NCBI RefSeq assembly: GCF_004745955.1
Contig: NZ_SRLD01000006.1
Location: forward strand, 62,001-126,000
Source of the DNA: Hymenobacter elongatus
GTDB taxonomy: Bacteria > Bacteroidota > Bacteroidia > Cytophagales > Hymenobacteraceae
Direction of reading: 5' to 3'
Length of the DNA: 64,000 nt
Each line of letters opens with the position of its first letter. Within the stretch, counting starts at the first letter, position 1. Below are positions 1-8,199 of this stretch, in pieces. The notes beneath the pieces are model-generated. The model was not told the origin of the DNA. It worked only from the letters and a program-made list of their open reading frames with translations, and ran no database searches. The translations under genes were made by a program, and so were the position numbers.

Positions 1-70
1 GCGTGAGCCGCTGGTTTTAACGGACCGAATCACTAGGTTTGCTCAGGGCCTGTTGGCGACCAGTCATTAT

Positions 71-159
71 ACTTGTTCCTGAATTAGCAACAACGAAAAA
101 AAACGGCATGCTTCGACAAGTGGACGCCAGATGAAGCACGACAACCACATTTTATCAAC
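71..159. repeat. fragment of a family I palindromic element
   Basis: The left end carries the terminal repeat ACTTGTTCCTGAATTA, also found at the ends of the element at 6597-6776. It is followed directly by a right-arm sequence (GCTTCGACAAGTGGACGCC and on). The left arm is missing, so this is a deleted copy. It abuts the next element at 160. I see no gene in it. Confidence 0.6.
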
Positions 160-411
160 GAAGCTGTTCAGGAAGTCGCTAAAATCCACTAGAACGTCAT
201 GCTGAGCTTGTCGAAGCATCTCGCGTGCCATGGTAAGATTGTGTTTGGGATTTTGCCTTTCGTGTCATGCTTCGGCTGCGCTATGCTACGCTCAGCACGA
301 CGGAATCGGCGTTTTTTTTAAATTCCCAAACACGCTCTAAATGATTACTGTGGCACGCGAGATGCTTCGACAAGCTCAGCATGACGTCCGGCAGACTTTC
401 TAAACAGCCTC
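160..411. repeat. family II MITE-like element, split by a nested element
   Basis: The ends are imperfect inverted repeats (left GAAGCTGTTCAGGAAGT; the right end read in reverse is GAGGCTGTTTAGAAAGT). Inside are two complementary arms: 195-228 reads GTCATGCTGAGCTTGTCG and on, and 348-386 is its reverse complement. The loop is interrupted by a second element at 237-337. The copy ends 15 bases before the ATG of the next gene, so it supplies almost the whole upstream region of that gene. No transposase is encoded, so it would be non-autonomous. Confidence 0.65.
237..337. repeat. family III MITE-like element nested in family II
   Basis: About 101 bp with ends GATTGTGTTTGGGA and TCCCAAACACGCTC, a 14-base inverted repeat with two mismatches. 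Both sides are flanked by TAA (234-236 and 338-340), a possible 3-bp target duplication. Removing it restores a loop like that of the uninterrupted family II copy at 46883-47054. It carries its own short hairpin arms (GTCATGCTTCGG-type). Confidence 0.6.
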
Positions 412-426
412 TATATCTTGCGCGCT

Positions 427-1287
427 ATGAACCTGCGTTATTCTCTGCTTCGGGGGGCGTTGGCTACCCTCATTACCGCTGCCGGCCTCACCAGCTGCGC
501 GCCTTCTTACTATCTGGCGGTAAAACCCGGCCAGCCCGACAGTGAGTGGCCCGACGGGCGGCCGTCGATGAGCACCAACTTCGACTGGGTGGAAGTGCAG
601 GTGTGCTATTCCCACCTGCGCGACAAAGAGCTGCTGCTGGAGGTGGAAATCCGCAACGGCTCCGACAGCGCGGTGGCAGTGAATCCGGGCACGTTCTACT
701 ACCAGCCCGTCATGATGGACCGGGCGACGGCCAAGCAAAACGCCGTTCAGATGAATGCAAGCGTCACCTTCGTGCCAGCCCAGGTGTATGCCATCGACCC
801 CGAGCATCGGCTGGAGCAGCTACGGACCAAGCTGGATTCTGAGGCCCGCAAGGCCAACGGCACCAGTGCCCTGGAGTGGTTGTCACTCGTGGGAAACCTG
901 GCCGAGGATCTGACGCCGGTAAAAGGCACGGAAAAGGAAAAGCAGGCCGAAGAAGTGCGCCGCGAGCAAGCCCGGCTAGACAGTCGTATCTACTTTGAAG
1001 ACCAGCGCATGGACCACGCCGTGAAAGCCGACCAGACGGTGATAGAAAAGGAGTTTTGGGAAACAAAAATGCTGCGCAAGCACATCCTGCAGCCCGGTGA
1101 GCTGGTGCATGGCTACGTCACGTTTCCCGCCATCGACCAGACGCTGCTGCTGCGCGTGGCGATGCCCGTTGGCGAGCGTACGCTGATTTTCGACTTCGAC
1201 CAGGAACGCAAAAAGGCCCAGTACGAGCCCCAGCCCACTACTCCTGCTTCTGTATCGGCAGCGCCCCCCGCGCCGTCGGTTCGCTAA
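427..1287 (+). CDS. lipoprotein of unknown function
   Basis: A 286-residue protein from ATG 427; an in-frame TTG nine bases upstream is less likely. The N-terminus is a lipoprotein signal, with a positive start, a hydrophobic stretch and a lipobox ending LTSC at Cys24. The mature part looks like a soluble beta-rich domain with many V/T/Y strands (about residues 50-140), a highly charged, probably helical segment with alternating Glu/Lys/Arg (about 150-205) and a Pro/Ala-rich tail. I do not recognise a family. It would sit in the outer or inner membrane facing the periplasm. It stands alone: repeat elements lie upstream and a bidirectional terminator that contains its stop codon lies downstream. 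Confident as a gene; function unknown. Confidence 0.85.
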   Translation: MNLRYSLLRGALATLITAAGLTSCAPSYYLAVKPGQPDSEWPDGRPSMSTNFDWVEVQVCYSHLRDKELLLEVEIRNGSDSAVAVNPGTFYYQPVMMDRATAKQNAVQMNASVTFVPAQVYAIDPEHRLEQLRTKLDSEARKANGTSALEWLSLVGNLAEDLTPVKGTEKEKQAEEVRREQARLDSRIYFEDQRMDHAVKADQTVIEKEFWETKMLRKHILQPGELVHGYVTFPAIDQTLLLRVAMPVGERTLIFDFDQERKKAQYEPQPTTPASVSAAPPAPSVR

Positions 1288-1336
1288 AATGAGAGAGGCC
1301 CGGTCAGCATGCTGACCGGGCCTCTCTCATTTTAGC
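1283..1336. terminator. 54-bp perfect palindrome, bidirectional terminator
   Basis: Two 27-base arms are exact reverse complements with no loop, centred between 1309 and 1310. The left arm holds the TAA stop of the upstream gene, and T-runs follow in both directions. It lies between two convergent genes, so it most likely ends both transcripts. Confidence 0.85.
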
Positions 1337-1347
1337 ACGAAAACCGC

Positions 1348-3264
1348 CTACAGCAAGTCTGCCAGCTCCAGCCACCGTTCCCCTTTCGAGTCGAGGTCTT
1401 TGTCAGTTTGCTTCAGCTCGGCGGCCCAGTCGGCTAGCTCTTTGTGCGAGCCGCTGCCAGCGTTGAGCTGCTCGATGAACTGCTGCTTGCGCCCCTCCAG
1501 CTTCTCCAGCTCCTTCTCCAGGGTTTCGTATTCCTTCTTCTCGGCGAAGGTAGCCTTGCGCTTCGAGGCGGCGGCCGTTGCGGCCGGAGCCACGGCTACC
1601 GGGGCGGCCGATGGGGCTACACCCGCTGCCGCTTTAGCCGTTTTAGCCTGCTCCCGGGCGTATTCTACCGAGTTGTTTTCCTTCTGCCACTCACGGAAGT
1701 CGGTGTAGTTGCCGGGAAACTGCCGAATGTGGCCGCCGGGCTCCAGCACAAATACGTGCTCTACCAAGGCATCCATGAAGTAGCGGTCGTGCGATACGAT
1801 GAGCAGGCAGCCGCTGAAATTCAGCAGGAAATCCTCCAGAATGTTGAGCGTGATGATATCCAGGTCGTTGGTGGGCTCATCCAGAATCAGGAAGTTCGGA
1901 TTCTTAATCAGCACCCGCAGCAGCTGCAAGCGCCGCTTTTCGCCCCCGCTGAGCTTGCTGACCAGCGTGTATTGCTGGGCCGGCGGAAACTGGAAGTGCT
2001 GCAGAAACTGCGAAGCCGTCACGATTTCGCCGTTGGCCATTTCCACCACTTCGGCCACTTCCTTCACGATGTCGATAACGCGCTGCGACTCGTCGAATTC
2101 CAGCTCATTCTGGGTGTAGTAGCCAAACACGGTGGTCTGCCCCGCGTCTACCACGCCCGAATCGGGCTGAAGCCGACCGGTGAGCATGTTCATCAGCGTC
2201 GATTTGCCCGCGCCGTTTGGTCCGATCAGGCCGATGCGGTCTTTCTTCTTGAACACGTAGCTGAAATCATCCAGCACCACGGTATCGCCGAACTGCTTGT
2301 GCAGGTGCTCGACTTCGATAATCTTACCGCCCTGGCGCGTCGTTTTCACGCTCAGCTCCAGCTGCGGCCCACTGATTTTGGTCTTGGCCTTTTCCTGGGT
2401 TTCGTAGAAAGCGTCGATGCGGGCCTTCTGCTTGGTACCGCGGGCCTGGGGCTGGCGGCGCATCCAGTCGAGCTCCTTGCGCAGCAGGTTGCGGGCCTTT
2501 TCCACTTCGGCCACCTCAATCTGCTCCCGCTCGGCTTTTTTCTCCACGAAATAGGAGTAGTTGCCCTGGTAGCGGTGCACCTTCCCTTGGTCCATCTCCA
2601 CGATTTCGTTGGCGACTTTATCCAGGAAGTACCGGTCGTGGGTTACCATGAGCAGGGTGAGCGACGGGGAAGCCAGCCGGCTTTCGAGCCACTCAATCGT
2701 GTCGAGGTCCAGGTGGTTGGTAGGCTCGTCGAGAATCAGGACTTCGGGCTCCTCAATCAGCACGCGGGCCAGGGCCACGCGCTTACGCTGCCCGCCCGAG
2801 AGCATGCTCACCTTGCGTTCCAGCAGCTCACCCAAAATGCCCAGACGACCCAGAATCTGCTTCACCTGGGCCTCGTAGTCCCAGGCATTCAGCGCATCCA
2901 TCTGCTCCATCACCCGCTGCAGGTCATCCGACTTGTGGTTGGGGTCGTTCACGACGTGCTCGTAGTCGCGGATAGCGGCCAGCGTGTCGTTCTGGGAGGC
3001 AAAAATGGTAGCCTCCACCGATAAGTTCTCGTCGAATACCGGCTGCTGGCCCAGAAAAGCCACCCGAATACCTTTGCGCACGCTCACCGAGCCAGTATCG
3101 GGCTGCTCCAGCCCGGCCAGAATACGCAGCAGCGTGGTTTTGCCGGTGCCGTTGATGCCCACCAGCGCCACGCGCTGTCCTAAGTTCAGACCAAAGCCCA
3201 ACTCCCGAAAGAGCCAGCGGTCAGCATAATTTTTTGAGAGGTTTTCCCCGGAAAGCAGATTCAT
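1348..3264 (-). CDS. uup: ABC-F family ATPase (Uup-like)
   Basis: A 638-residue soluble protein with two ABC ATPase domains and no membrane segments. Domain 1 has Walker A (GINGTGKTT), the signature LSGGQRKRVALAR and Walker B (LILDEPTNHLDL). Domain 2 has GPNGAGKST, LSGGEKRRLQLLR and LILDEPTNDLDI. The charged linker between the domains is typical of ABC-F proteins. After an Ala-rich spacer (about residues 545-570) comes a C-terminal coiled coil of the Uup type. ABC-F proteins act on ribosomes or branched DNA rather than in transport. Start: ATG 3264 sits four bases after a TACCTTTG box (3269-3276), which suggests a leaderless mRNA. Family is certain; the Uup assignment over other ABC-F members rests on the C-terminal coiled coil. 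Confidence 0.9.
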   Translation of the reverse strand: MNLLSGENLSKNYADRWLFRELGFGLNLGQRVALVGINGTGKTTLLRILAGLEQPDTGSVSVRKGIRVAFLGQQPVFDENLSVEATIFASQNDTLAAIRDYEHVVNDPNHKSDDLQRVMEQMDALNAWDYEAQVKQILGRLGILGELLERKVSMLSGGQRKRVALARVLIEEPEVLILDEPTNHLDLDTIEWLESRLASPSLTLLMVTHDRYFLDKVANEIVEMDQGKVHRYQGNYSYFVEKKAEREQIEVAEVEKARNLLRKELDWMRRQPQARGTKQKARIDAFYETQEKAKTKISGPQLELSVKTTRQGGKIIEVEHLHKQFGDTVVLDDFSYVFKKKDRIGLIGPNGAGKSTLMNMLTGRLQPDSGVVDAGQTTVFGYYTQNELEFDESQRVIDIVKEVAEVVEMANGEIVTASQFLQHFQFPPAQQYTLVSKLSGGEKRRLQLLRVLIKNPNFLILDEPTNDLDIITLNILEDFLLNFSGCLLIVSHDRYFMDALVEHVFVLEPGGHIRQFPGNYTDFREWQKENNSVEYAREQAKTAKAAAGVAPSAAPVAVAPAATAAASKRKATFAEKKEYETLEKELEKLEGRKQQFIEQLNAGSGSHKELADWAAELKQTDKDLDSKGERWLELADLL

Positions 3265-3268
3265 GCCG

Positions 3269-3276
3269 CAAAGGTA
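3269..3276 (-). promoter_or_regulatory. -7 promoter box of uup
   Basis: A perfect TAnnTTTG box (TACCTTTG) on the minus strand, ending four bases before the ATG. With normal Bacteroidota spacing, transcription would start at or next to the start codon. I see no clear -33 TTG. Confidence 0.55.
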
Positions 3277-3383
3277 CGGCGCTAAAAGCGGGAAGCCAGA
3301 AGTAGCGGGGAAATAACCGTTACGGCCGTTTCGAGCGCTGTCAGGAGCTGCTAACAGGCGTGAAATTGACCAACACGTCGGCC

Positions 3384-3617
3384 TCAGATAACCCGAATCC
3401 GGTCGGTGTTGCGCTCGTCGCGCAGAATTTCCAGGCCTTTATAGGCTAGTGGCCGGCCGGTGTTGGTCGTCAGGTCGCCGCCGGCACTGTGCTGATGCGC
3501 CACATCGAGTACGAGCTGCGTGTACTTACGCTCGCCCAATTCGATGGCAATGGGGCGGCCACGGCCGGAGTCGAAAGCGACGAGGGCACGGTCAATTTCT
3601 TCCAGAATTTTACTCAT
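3384..3617 (-). CDS. small conserved hypothetical protein
   Basis: A 77-residue basic/acidic soluble protein starting MSKILEEIDR. Longer in-frame starts run into the divergent murI gene and are unlikely. It has no signal peptide or membrane helix. The middle holds an IAIELGERKY strand-like segment, and the end is rich in Arg/Asp (RDERNTDRIRVI). I recognise no domain. It is divergent from murI with about 120 bases between the starts, so the two could share a control region. The tidy start and normal codon use make it a likely real gene. Confidence 0.65.
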   Translation of the reverse strand: MSKILEEIDRALVAFDSGRGRPIAIELGERKYTQLVLDVAHQHSAGGDLTTNTGRPLAYKGLEILRDERNTDRIRVI

Positions 3618-3738
3618 CAGTAAAGTGGTCGTCGTGCAGAGTGGCCGTAATATAGAATTTTGCCGCAGTAATTCACCACCCCCGGCGTTTGAGGGGAAGG
3701 GCCGCCAGCCGCCAAAAAAGCCCTTACCTTCGCTTGGT

Positions 3739-4566
3739 ATGGCATCATCATCGGAACTTACTACCCGGCCCATCGGCGTATTTGACAGCGGTATCGGCGG
3801 CCTCACCGTAGCCCGCGCCGTGAACCACGTGCTGCCCCACGAGCAGCTGGTGTACTTCGGCGACACCGCCCACCTGCCCTACGGCGACAAATCGACGGCT
3901 GCCATTCAGGCATACAGCGTCAAAATCTGCGACTTACTGCTGAAGCAGCACTGCAAAGTCATTCTGATTGCCTGCAACTCGGCCTCGGCGGCGGCCTACG
4001 AGCTGGTGCGCGAGTACGTGGGCTCCAAAGCCCGGGTACTCAATGTTATCGACCCCATTGTGGCGCATGTAGGCGAAACCTATGCCGGGCGCACCGTGGG
4101 GCTTATTGGCACCAAGCAAACCGTCAACTCCAACGTATACAAAAAGAAGATTGATGACCTGGACGCAGGAGTAGAGTTACGCTCTTTGGCCACGCCGCTG
4201 CTGGCCCCGATGGTGGAAGAAGGCTTCTTCAACAATACCATCAGTGAAAACATCATCAGCGCCTATCTGGCGCAGCCCGTGCTGGACGACATCGAAGCCC
4301 TGGTGCTGGCCTGCACGCACTACCCGCTTATTCAGGAGCAAATTAAAGCCCACTACCAGGGGCGGGTGGCTGTGCTCGATGCTTCGGATGTAGTGGCTAC
4401 GCACGTCAAAAACTATCTGGAAGCCAATGGGCTGGCTGCCAAACCCCACAAAACACCCCCCCGGCACCAGTTCTACGTCTCCGATTTCACTCGCTCGTTC
4501 GAGGAAAGCACGCGCATTTTCTTCGGTCAGGAAGTGCATCTGGAGCATTACCCGCTCTGGGAGTAA
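3739..4566 (+). CDS. murI: glutamate racemase
   Basis: A 275-residue cytoplasmic enzyme that converts L-glutamate to D-glutamate for peptidoglycan. The start region has the substrate motif IGVFDSGIGGLTV. The two catalytic cysteines are visible: Cys79 in ACNSAS and Cys192 in ACTHYPL. The segment YFGDTAHLPYG is also typical. Length matches the family (260-290). I chose ATG 3739 because the family begins just before the FDSG motif; the upstream in-frame stretch does not resemble the family. A TACCTTCG box at 3725-3732 lies six bases before the ATG, so the message is probably leaderless. Confidence 0.95.
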   Translation: MASSSELTTRPIGVFDSGIGGLTVARAVNHVLPHEQLVYFGDTAHLPYGDKSTAAIQAYSVKICDLLLKQHCKVILIACNSASAAAYELVREYVGSKARVLNVIDPIVAHVGETYAGRTVGLIGTKQTVNSNVYKKKIDDLDAGVELRSLATPLLAPMVEEGFFNNTISENIISAYLAQPVLDDIEALVLACTHYPLIQEQIKAHYQGRVAVLDASDVVATHVKNYLEANGLAAKPHKTPPRHQFYVSDFTRSFEESTRIFFGQEVHLEHYPLWE

Positions 4567-4686
4567 GGCTTTGGCCGGCCACTGGCTTCGGCTTACTCGT
4601 ATTACTACGCGAGAAGCGTTTATATTTCCCGGATTTCCAGCGGCCCCACCACATCCCGTTTTCTTTCCCACTCCGACTACTCAGCC

Positions 4687-5364
4687 ATGAAAAAGAACTA
4701 TCACCGCCTGGGCGACTGGCGCCGCAACGTGCTGCTGGTGGCCGCCGCCGCCAGCCTGGGGTTGGGCCTGTTGCCTGCCTGCTCTTCTGATTCCGGCTCC
4801 GATGCGGAGGCTAATCAGGAAGAGTGGGGCAGTGGCAACGAAGGCAGCTTCTCTCAGGGCGTGGTCACGGAAATGACCGAAACGGAACCCGGAAAGTGGA
4901 AAATCACGGCGGAGCGGCCCGCTGGCAAAGAGGAAGTGGCGGCTATTATGCGCCATTACGATGGCAAAGTGGACACGCTGCAAGGTGCGGCGCTGCAACG
5001 CCAGATGCAGGATTATAGCCGCCAGCACTCCGAGAATCGGGTGGGCGGCACTAGCATGATGGATGTGCTCATGTGGAGCAGCATCGGCTACATGGCCGGT
5101 CGGTTCCTGATGCCCAACGCGGGCTATTATGCCAACTCAGGAGTGATGCAGCAGAATGGGCAATGGCGCCAGCAGGTACAGAATGAACGGCAGCGGGGTC
5201 GGGGCTTTTTTGGCCGGGGCTTCAGTGGCACGGCCGGCCGCAACGGCTCCGGCATTAGCCCCAGCACATCGGTAGCCCGCTCGGCGGTACGCAGCAGCGG
5301 GCCGCGCGCCAGTCGCAGCAGCGGGTTTGGCAGCCGGAGCGGCTCCCGGGGGTTCGGCGGCTAG
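4687..5364 (+). CDS. YgiB-like lipoprotein (UPF0441/UPF0323 type)
   Basis: A 225-residue lipoprotein with a long signal and a lipobox ending LLPAC at Cys32. It has a small conserved core (about residues 60-150, including an MMDVLMWSSIGYMAGRF stretch). The tail is extremely rich in Ser, Gly and Arg (about 165-225) and probably disordered. The call rests on general resemblance plus context: the next gene, 21 bases downstream, encodes a glutathionylspermidine-synthase-like ATP-grasp enzyme. The ygiB-ygiC pair is a known conserved neighbourhood. The role of the lipoprotein is unknown. Sequence alone would give only 'lipoprotein'. Confidence 0.7.
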   Translation: MKKNYHRLGDWRRNVLLVAAAASLGLGLLPACSSDSGSDAEANQEEWGSGNEGSFSQGVVTEMTETEPGKWKITAERPAGKEEVAAIMRHYDGKVDTLQGAALQRQMQDYSRQHSENRVGGTSMMDVLMWSSIGYMAGRFLMPNAGYYANSGVMQQNGQWRQQVQNERQRGRGFFGRGFSGTAGRNGSGISPSTSVARSAVRSSGPRASRSSGFGSRSGSRGFGG

Positions 5365-5385
5365 ATACACAAATAAAAAAGGCCG

Positions 5386-6564
5386 ATGCAGACAATTCAG
5401 TTACTGCCGCTAACCGGCAGCGTAGGGCCAGCCGTGCGCGCCCTGGGGTGGGCGTGGGCCGTAGAAGAAGCCTGCGAAAATTACGTAGCCCAGGAGGCTG
5501 TGCGGCTGCCCGAGGCGGATGCCGATGTCCTGCTGGCCGCCGCCGACACACTCTACGATATGATGGTGCGGGCTATTCCTGACGTCGTGCCCGACGATTT
5601 GCTGCAGCTGCTGGCCATTCCGCGCAACTTGTGGGCCGCCGTGCGCCACTCCTGGAACGACGACCGGCACTGGCACCTGTACGGCCGCTTCGACCTGGCC
5701 AGCACGCCCGAAGGCCCGAAGCTGATTGAGTTCAACGCCGACACGGCCACCAGTATTCCCGAAACCGCCGTGGTGCAGTGGGCCAGCCTGGTGGCCGCCC
5801 AGCAGGATGATGAAGACCGGCAGGCCAACGGTCTGTTCGAAGGCCTGGAAGCGCAGCTAAGCCACTGGCAAGGCCTCAATTCCGACCTCGACAACTCACT
5901 GCTGCTGGTACACTTGCCCGACAGCCCCGAAGACGAAGCGAATTGTAGCGTAGTGGCCGAGGCTGCCCGAGCCGCCGGGTTTAGTCAGGTGCACGTGTGC
6001 GCCGTCGATGCCATGCAGGTATCGGTGGCGGGTGAGGAGCGCGGCGTGTGGGCCGAAGTGGCCCCCGAGCAATGGGTGCGGTTTGGCTTCGTGTTTAAGC
6101 TCGTACCGTGGGAGATTCTGGCCGAGGAAGAGCCGGAGCTTACCGCCGACTTAAGTCAATTGTTGCAGAGCCGGGACGTAATTATTGCCAACCCGCCCTA
6201 CGCCTTACTGTTCCAGAGCAAAGGGCTGCTGGCCTGGCTCTGGCAAGTGTATCCGCATCACCCACTACTACTCGAAGCGTCGTTGGAAGACCTGCCCGGC
6301 CGCTATGTGCGTAAGCCGCTCCTGGGGCGCGAGGGCCAGAATGTGACGGAAGTACAAGCGGGAAGCATCGTGCGGGAGCAGCCCGGCGAGTTTGCACACC
6401 AGCCCCAGGTGCGGCAACGCTGGGCCGAGCTGCCCACCGACGCGCAGAACCGGCGCTATCAGGCCGGCGTGTTTTGGGCCGGCGAGGCGTGTGCTATCAG
6501 CTTTCGCCGCGAATTGGGCGTGATTACCAATCTTTCAGAGTTTGTACCGCATATCCTGCACTAG
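5386..6564 (+). CDS. glutathionylspermidine synthase family protein (YgiC-like)
   Basis: A 392-residue soluble protein of the GSP_synth (ATP-grasp) family, close in size to E. coli YgiC/YjfC and lacking the amidase domain of full GspS. The N-terminal half has the substrate-site motif LYGRFDLAST, followed by KLIEFNADTATSIPETA, where acidic residues bind metal and ATP. The C-terminal half has the glycine-rich KPLLGREGQN loop that closes over ATP. Such enzymes form an amide bond between a carboxylate (often a peptide) and an amine such as spermidine. The true substrate here cannot be read from sequence. Likely an operon with the preceding lipoprotein gene. Family is certain, substrate not. Confidence 0.88.
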   Translation: MQTIQLLPLTGSVGPAVRALGWAWAVEEACENYVAQEAVRLPEADADVLLAAADTLYDMMVRAIPDVVPDDLLQLLAIPRNLWAAVRHSWNDDRHWHLYGRFDLASTPEGPKLIEFNADTATSIPETAVVQWASLVAAQQDDEDRQANGLFEGLEAQLSHWQGLNSDLDNSLLLVHLPDSPEDEANCSVVAEAARAAGFSQVHVCAVDAMQVSVAGEERGVWAEVAPEQWVRFGFVFKLVPWEILAEEEPELTADLSQLLQSRDVIIANPPYALLFQSKGLLAWLWQVYPHHPLLLEASLEDLPGRYVRKPLLGREGQNVTEVQAGSIVREQPGEFAHQPQVRQRWAELPTDAQNRRYQAGVFWAGEACAISFRRELGVITNLSEFVPHILH

Positions 6565-7075
6565 CTGGTTAGTCGCGCTTTGCTGGATCATATGATAGAC
6601 TTGTTCCTGAATAAAGCGAAACGAAAAAAGGCCGTCATGCTCATCTGGCGTCCGCTTGTCAAAGCATCTCTACCGCAATGCTACTTACCACTGCAGTAGA
6701 GATGCTTCGACAAGCGGACGCCAGATGAGTATGACTGCCGAATTTTAGCATCGGTTCCTACTTCAGGAACAAGTCTGATACCTATTCGGTAGTGAAAGGT
6801 GTCGGTGTTTTAACTGAAGGCTAAAGCAGTGTGCCTGACACAAGCTTATACATGGTGGGGCTCACAAAGCTAGTACCCTCATGGGAGGGCTGAATGGCTG
6901 AATTTCATTTTATATAAACATTCTATTAAAAAAGTTTACAAAAATAAGCCTCCATAGCTTGTATTATTCTTTTAAATAATTAAGTTTATTCCGCAAAACG
7001 AGTGGTCGTTCCAAAATCGGCTGCTCCATCCATTTTGAGCTTTTCTCTCAAAAGTCAACTGTAAGCTCTATAGCT
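6565..7075. other. intergenic region: MITE-like element, then AT-rich stretch upstream of csgE
   Basis: The first part holds the element described at 6597-6776. The remaining 300 bases contain no credible gene. From about 6900 the sequence turns strongly AT-rich (runs of A and T, in contrast to about 60% GC nearby), as expected for a promoter region of the curli operon. I could not place a clear TAnnTTTG box there. Confidence 0.5.
6597..6776. repeat. family I MITE-like element, complete copy
   Basis: Terminal inverted repeats AGACTTGTTCCTGAA and TTCAGGAACAAGTCT are exact. They enclose two long complementary arms (6643-6690 and 6696-6740) carrying the core CATCTGGCGTCCGCTTGTC with GAAGCATCTC. 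The flanks read GAT on both sides; extending the comparison gives TGATA at 6593-6597 and 6776-6780. Either fits a target-site duplication. No coding capacity. Confidence 0.75.
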
Positions 7076-7714
7076 ATGGCTACTCGTGTCCGGCCACCAA
7101 AAACGATTCCGCCAATTGTACCCCCTGCTTCGCCCTACGTGTTGATGGCGCTCTGGTGGCGGCCCTGGATGATGGGCCTTGGCTGCTGGCTGTGCCTTAT
7201 GGCGACATGCACGGCTGGATACGGACAGAAACAACTGCCCGCCGCGCCGCAAAAGGTGACAAAAGAGTCGGAAGCGGCACCGCTGCCGGCCAAAAAGCTG
7301 GAGGAAGCCCTACAGCTGCTACTCAAAGCCACTACCCAGGATAGCTCGCAGGTTAGCAACCAGCGTCGCCGGTTCCGGCCCACCGAAATCGAAGGGCTGG
7401 TGATGGACCAGACAATTACAAAAGTAGGCCACGATTTCTACGACGCCTTCTACAGTATATGGGAAGCCCCGGCCGAAGCCGGCGACTTTACCATCATCAT
7501 TCACGAAAAACCCTCGCGTGGCACCAGCACGCTGATTTCGGTGGAAGTGAATGAAAACGAGCTGCTGGAGTTGCCGTTGCAGCCCAAGGCCGAGGTGATT
7601 GAAGAAATGGCCACCTATGCCTTTGAAGTAGCCACCGATTTCCTGGTACGGTCGCGCAACGACAGTCGCAACCTGGAGCAGCAGGGCAACAAGCAGCGCA
7701 CCGAAGTTTTTTGA
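7076..7714 (+). CDS. csgE: curli assembly factor CsgE
   Basis: A 212-residue protein. The first 50 residues include a long N-terminal extension and a hydrophobic segment around MMGLGCWLCLMATCTAG that should be the export signal; a later ATG at 7145 is a possible alternative start. The C-terminal 110 residues are clearly CsgE: IEGLVMDQTITKVGHDFYD is the family hallmark, followed by TIIIHEKPSRGTSTLI. CsgE caps the CsgG pore on the periplasmic side and delivers curlin subunits. First gene of the csgE-csgF-csgG run, with csgF starting 30 bases after its stop. E. coli CsgE is about 130 residues, so the front end is longer than usual. Confidence 0.92.
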   Translation: MATRVRPPKTIPPIVPPASPYVLMALWWRPWMMGLGCWLCLMATCTAGYGQKQLPAAPQKVTKESEAAPLPAKKLEEALQLLLKATTQDSSQVSNQRRRFRPTEIEGLVMDQTITKVGHDFYDAFYSIWEAPAEAGDFTIIIHEKPSRGTSTLISVEVNENELLELPLQPKAEVIEEMATYAFEVATDFLVRSRNDSRNLEQQGNKQRTEVF

Positions 7715-7743
7715 TCTGCACCTCACCGTCTTATCCCCTTGTT

Positions 7744-8181
7744 ATGAATCAACTTCTGCTCCGCTGGCTGTTGCCCATTTTACTGCTGAGTGGCGCCCAC
7801 CAGGCCACCGCCCAGGATCTGGTCTACGAACCCAAAAACCCCTCATTTGGGGGCGGCAACACGTTCAACTATTCCTGGCTGCTAAGCTCGGCCCAAGCCC
7901 AGAACACCATTGCCGACCCTGCCATTTCTTCCAGCAGCAATCCCTTCCAGCAGGATCCGCTCAAGCAATTTGAGCAAAACCTGAACCAGCAGATTCTAGG
8001 GCAGCTGGCCCAGCGGTTGATTGGCAACCAGCTCGGTAATCAGAATCAAGGCCTGAAGGAGGGAAGCTACTCAGTAGGAGCCTACAATATCAACGTGGTG
8101 CCAACCAGCGGGGGCTTTTCGGTGCAGATAACCGACACCAATACGGGCAACCAGACTACCGTCACCATTCCTTACTTCTAA
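7744..8181 (+). CDS. csgF: curli assembly factor CsgF
   Basis: A 145-residue secreted protein. A signal peptide ends near ATAQD, and the mature N-terminus carries the CsgF signature LVYEPKNPSFGGGN with the following NYSWLLSSAQAQN. In E. coli this segment inserts into the CsgG channel and couples it to the CsgB nucleator. The middle is rich in Gln and Asn, and the end is a short beta domain. I chose ATG 7744 because it starts directly before the signal peptide. Length matches the family (about 138). Confidence 0.93.
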   Translation: MNQLLLRWLLPILLLSGAHQATAQDLVYEPKNPSFGGGNTFNYSWLLSSAQAQNTIADPAISSSSNPFQQDPLKQFEQNLNQQILGQLAQRLIGNQLGNQNQGLKEGSYSVGAYNINVVPTSGGFSVQITDTNTGNQTTVTIPYF

Positions 8182-8199
8182 TTCTTGTCCCGCCTCTCC

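Noticed and set aside
1444..3024. 526-codon open frame on the plus strand
   Set aside because: It is antisense to the well-supported ABC-F gene and reads as low-complexity His/Leu/Val sequence, a typical shadow in high-GC coding DNA.
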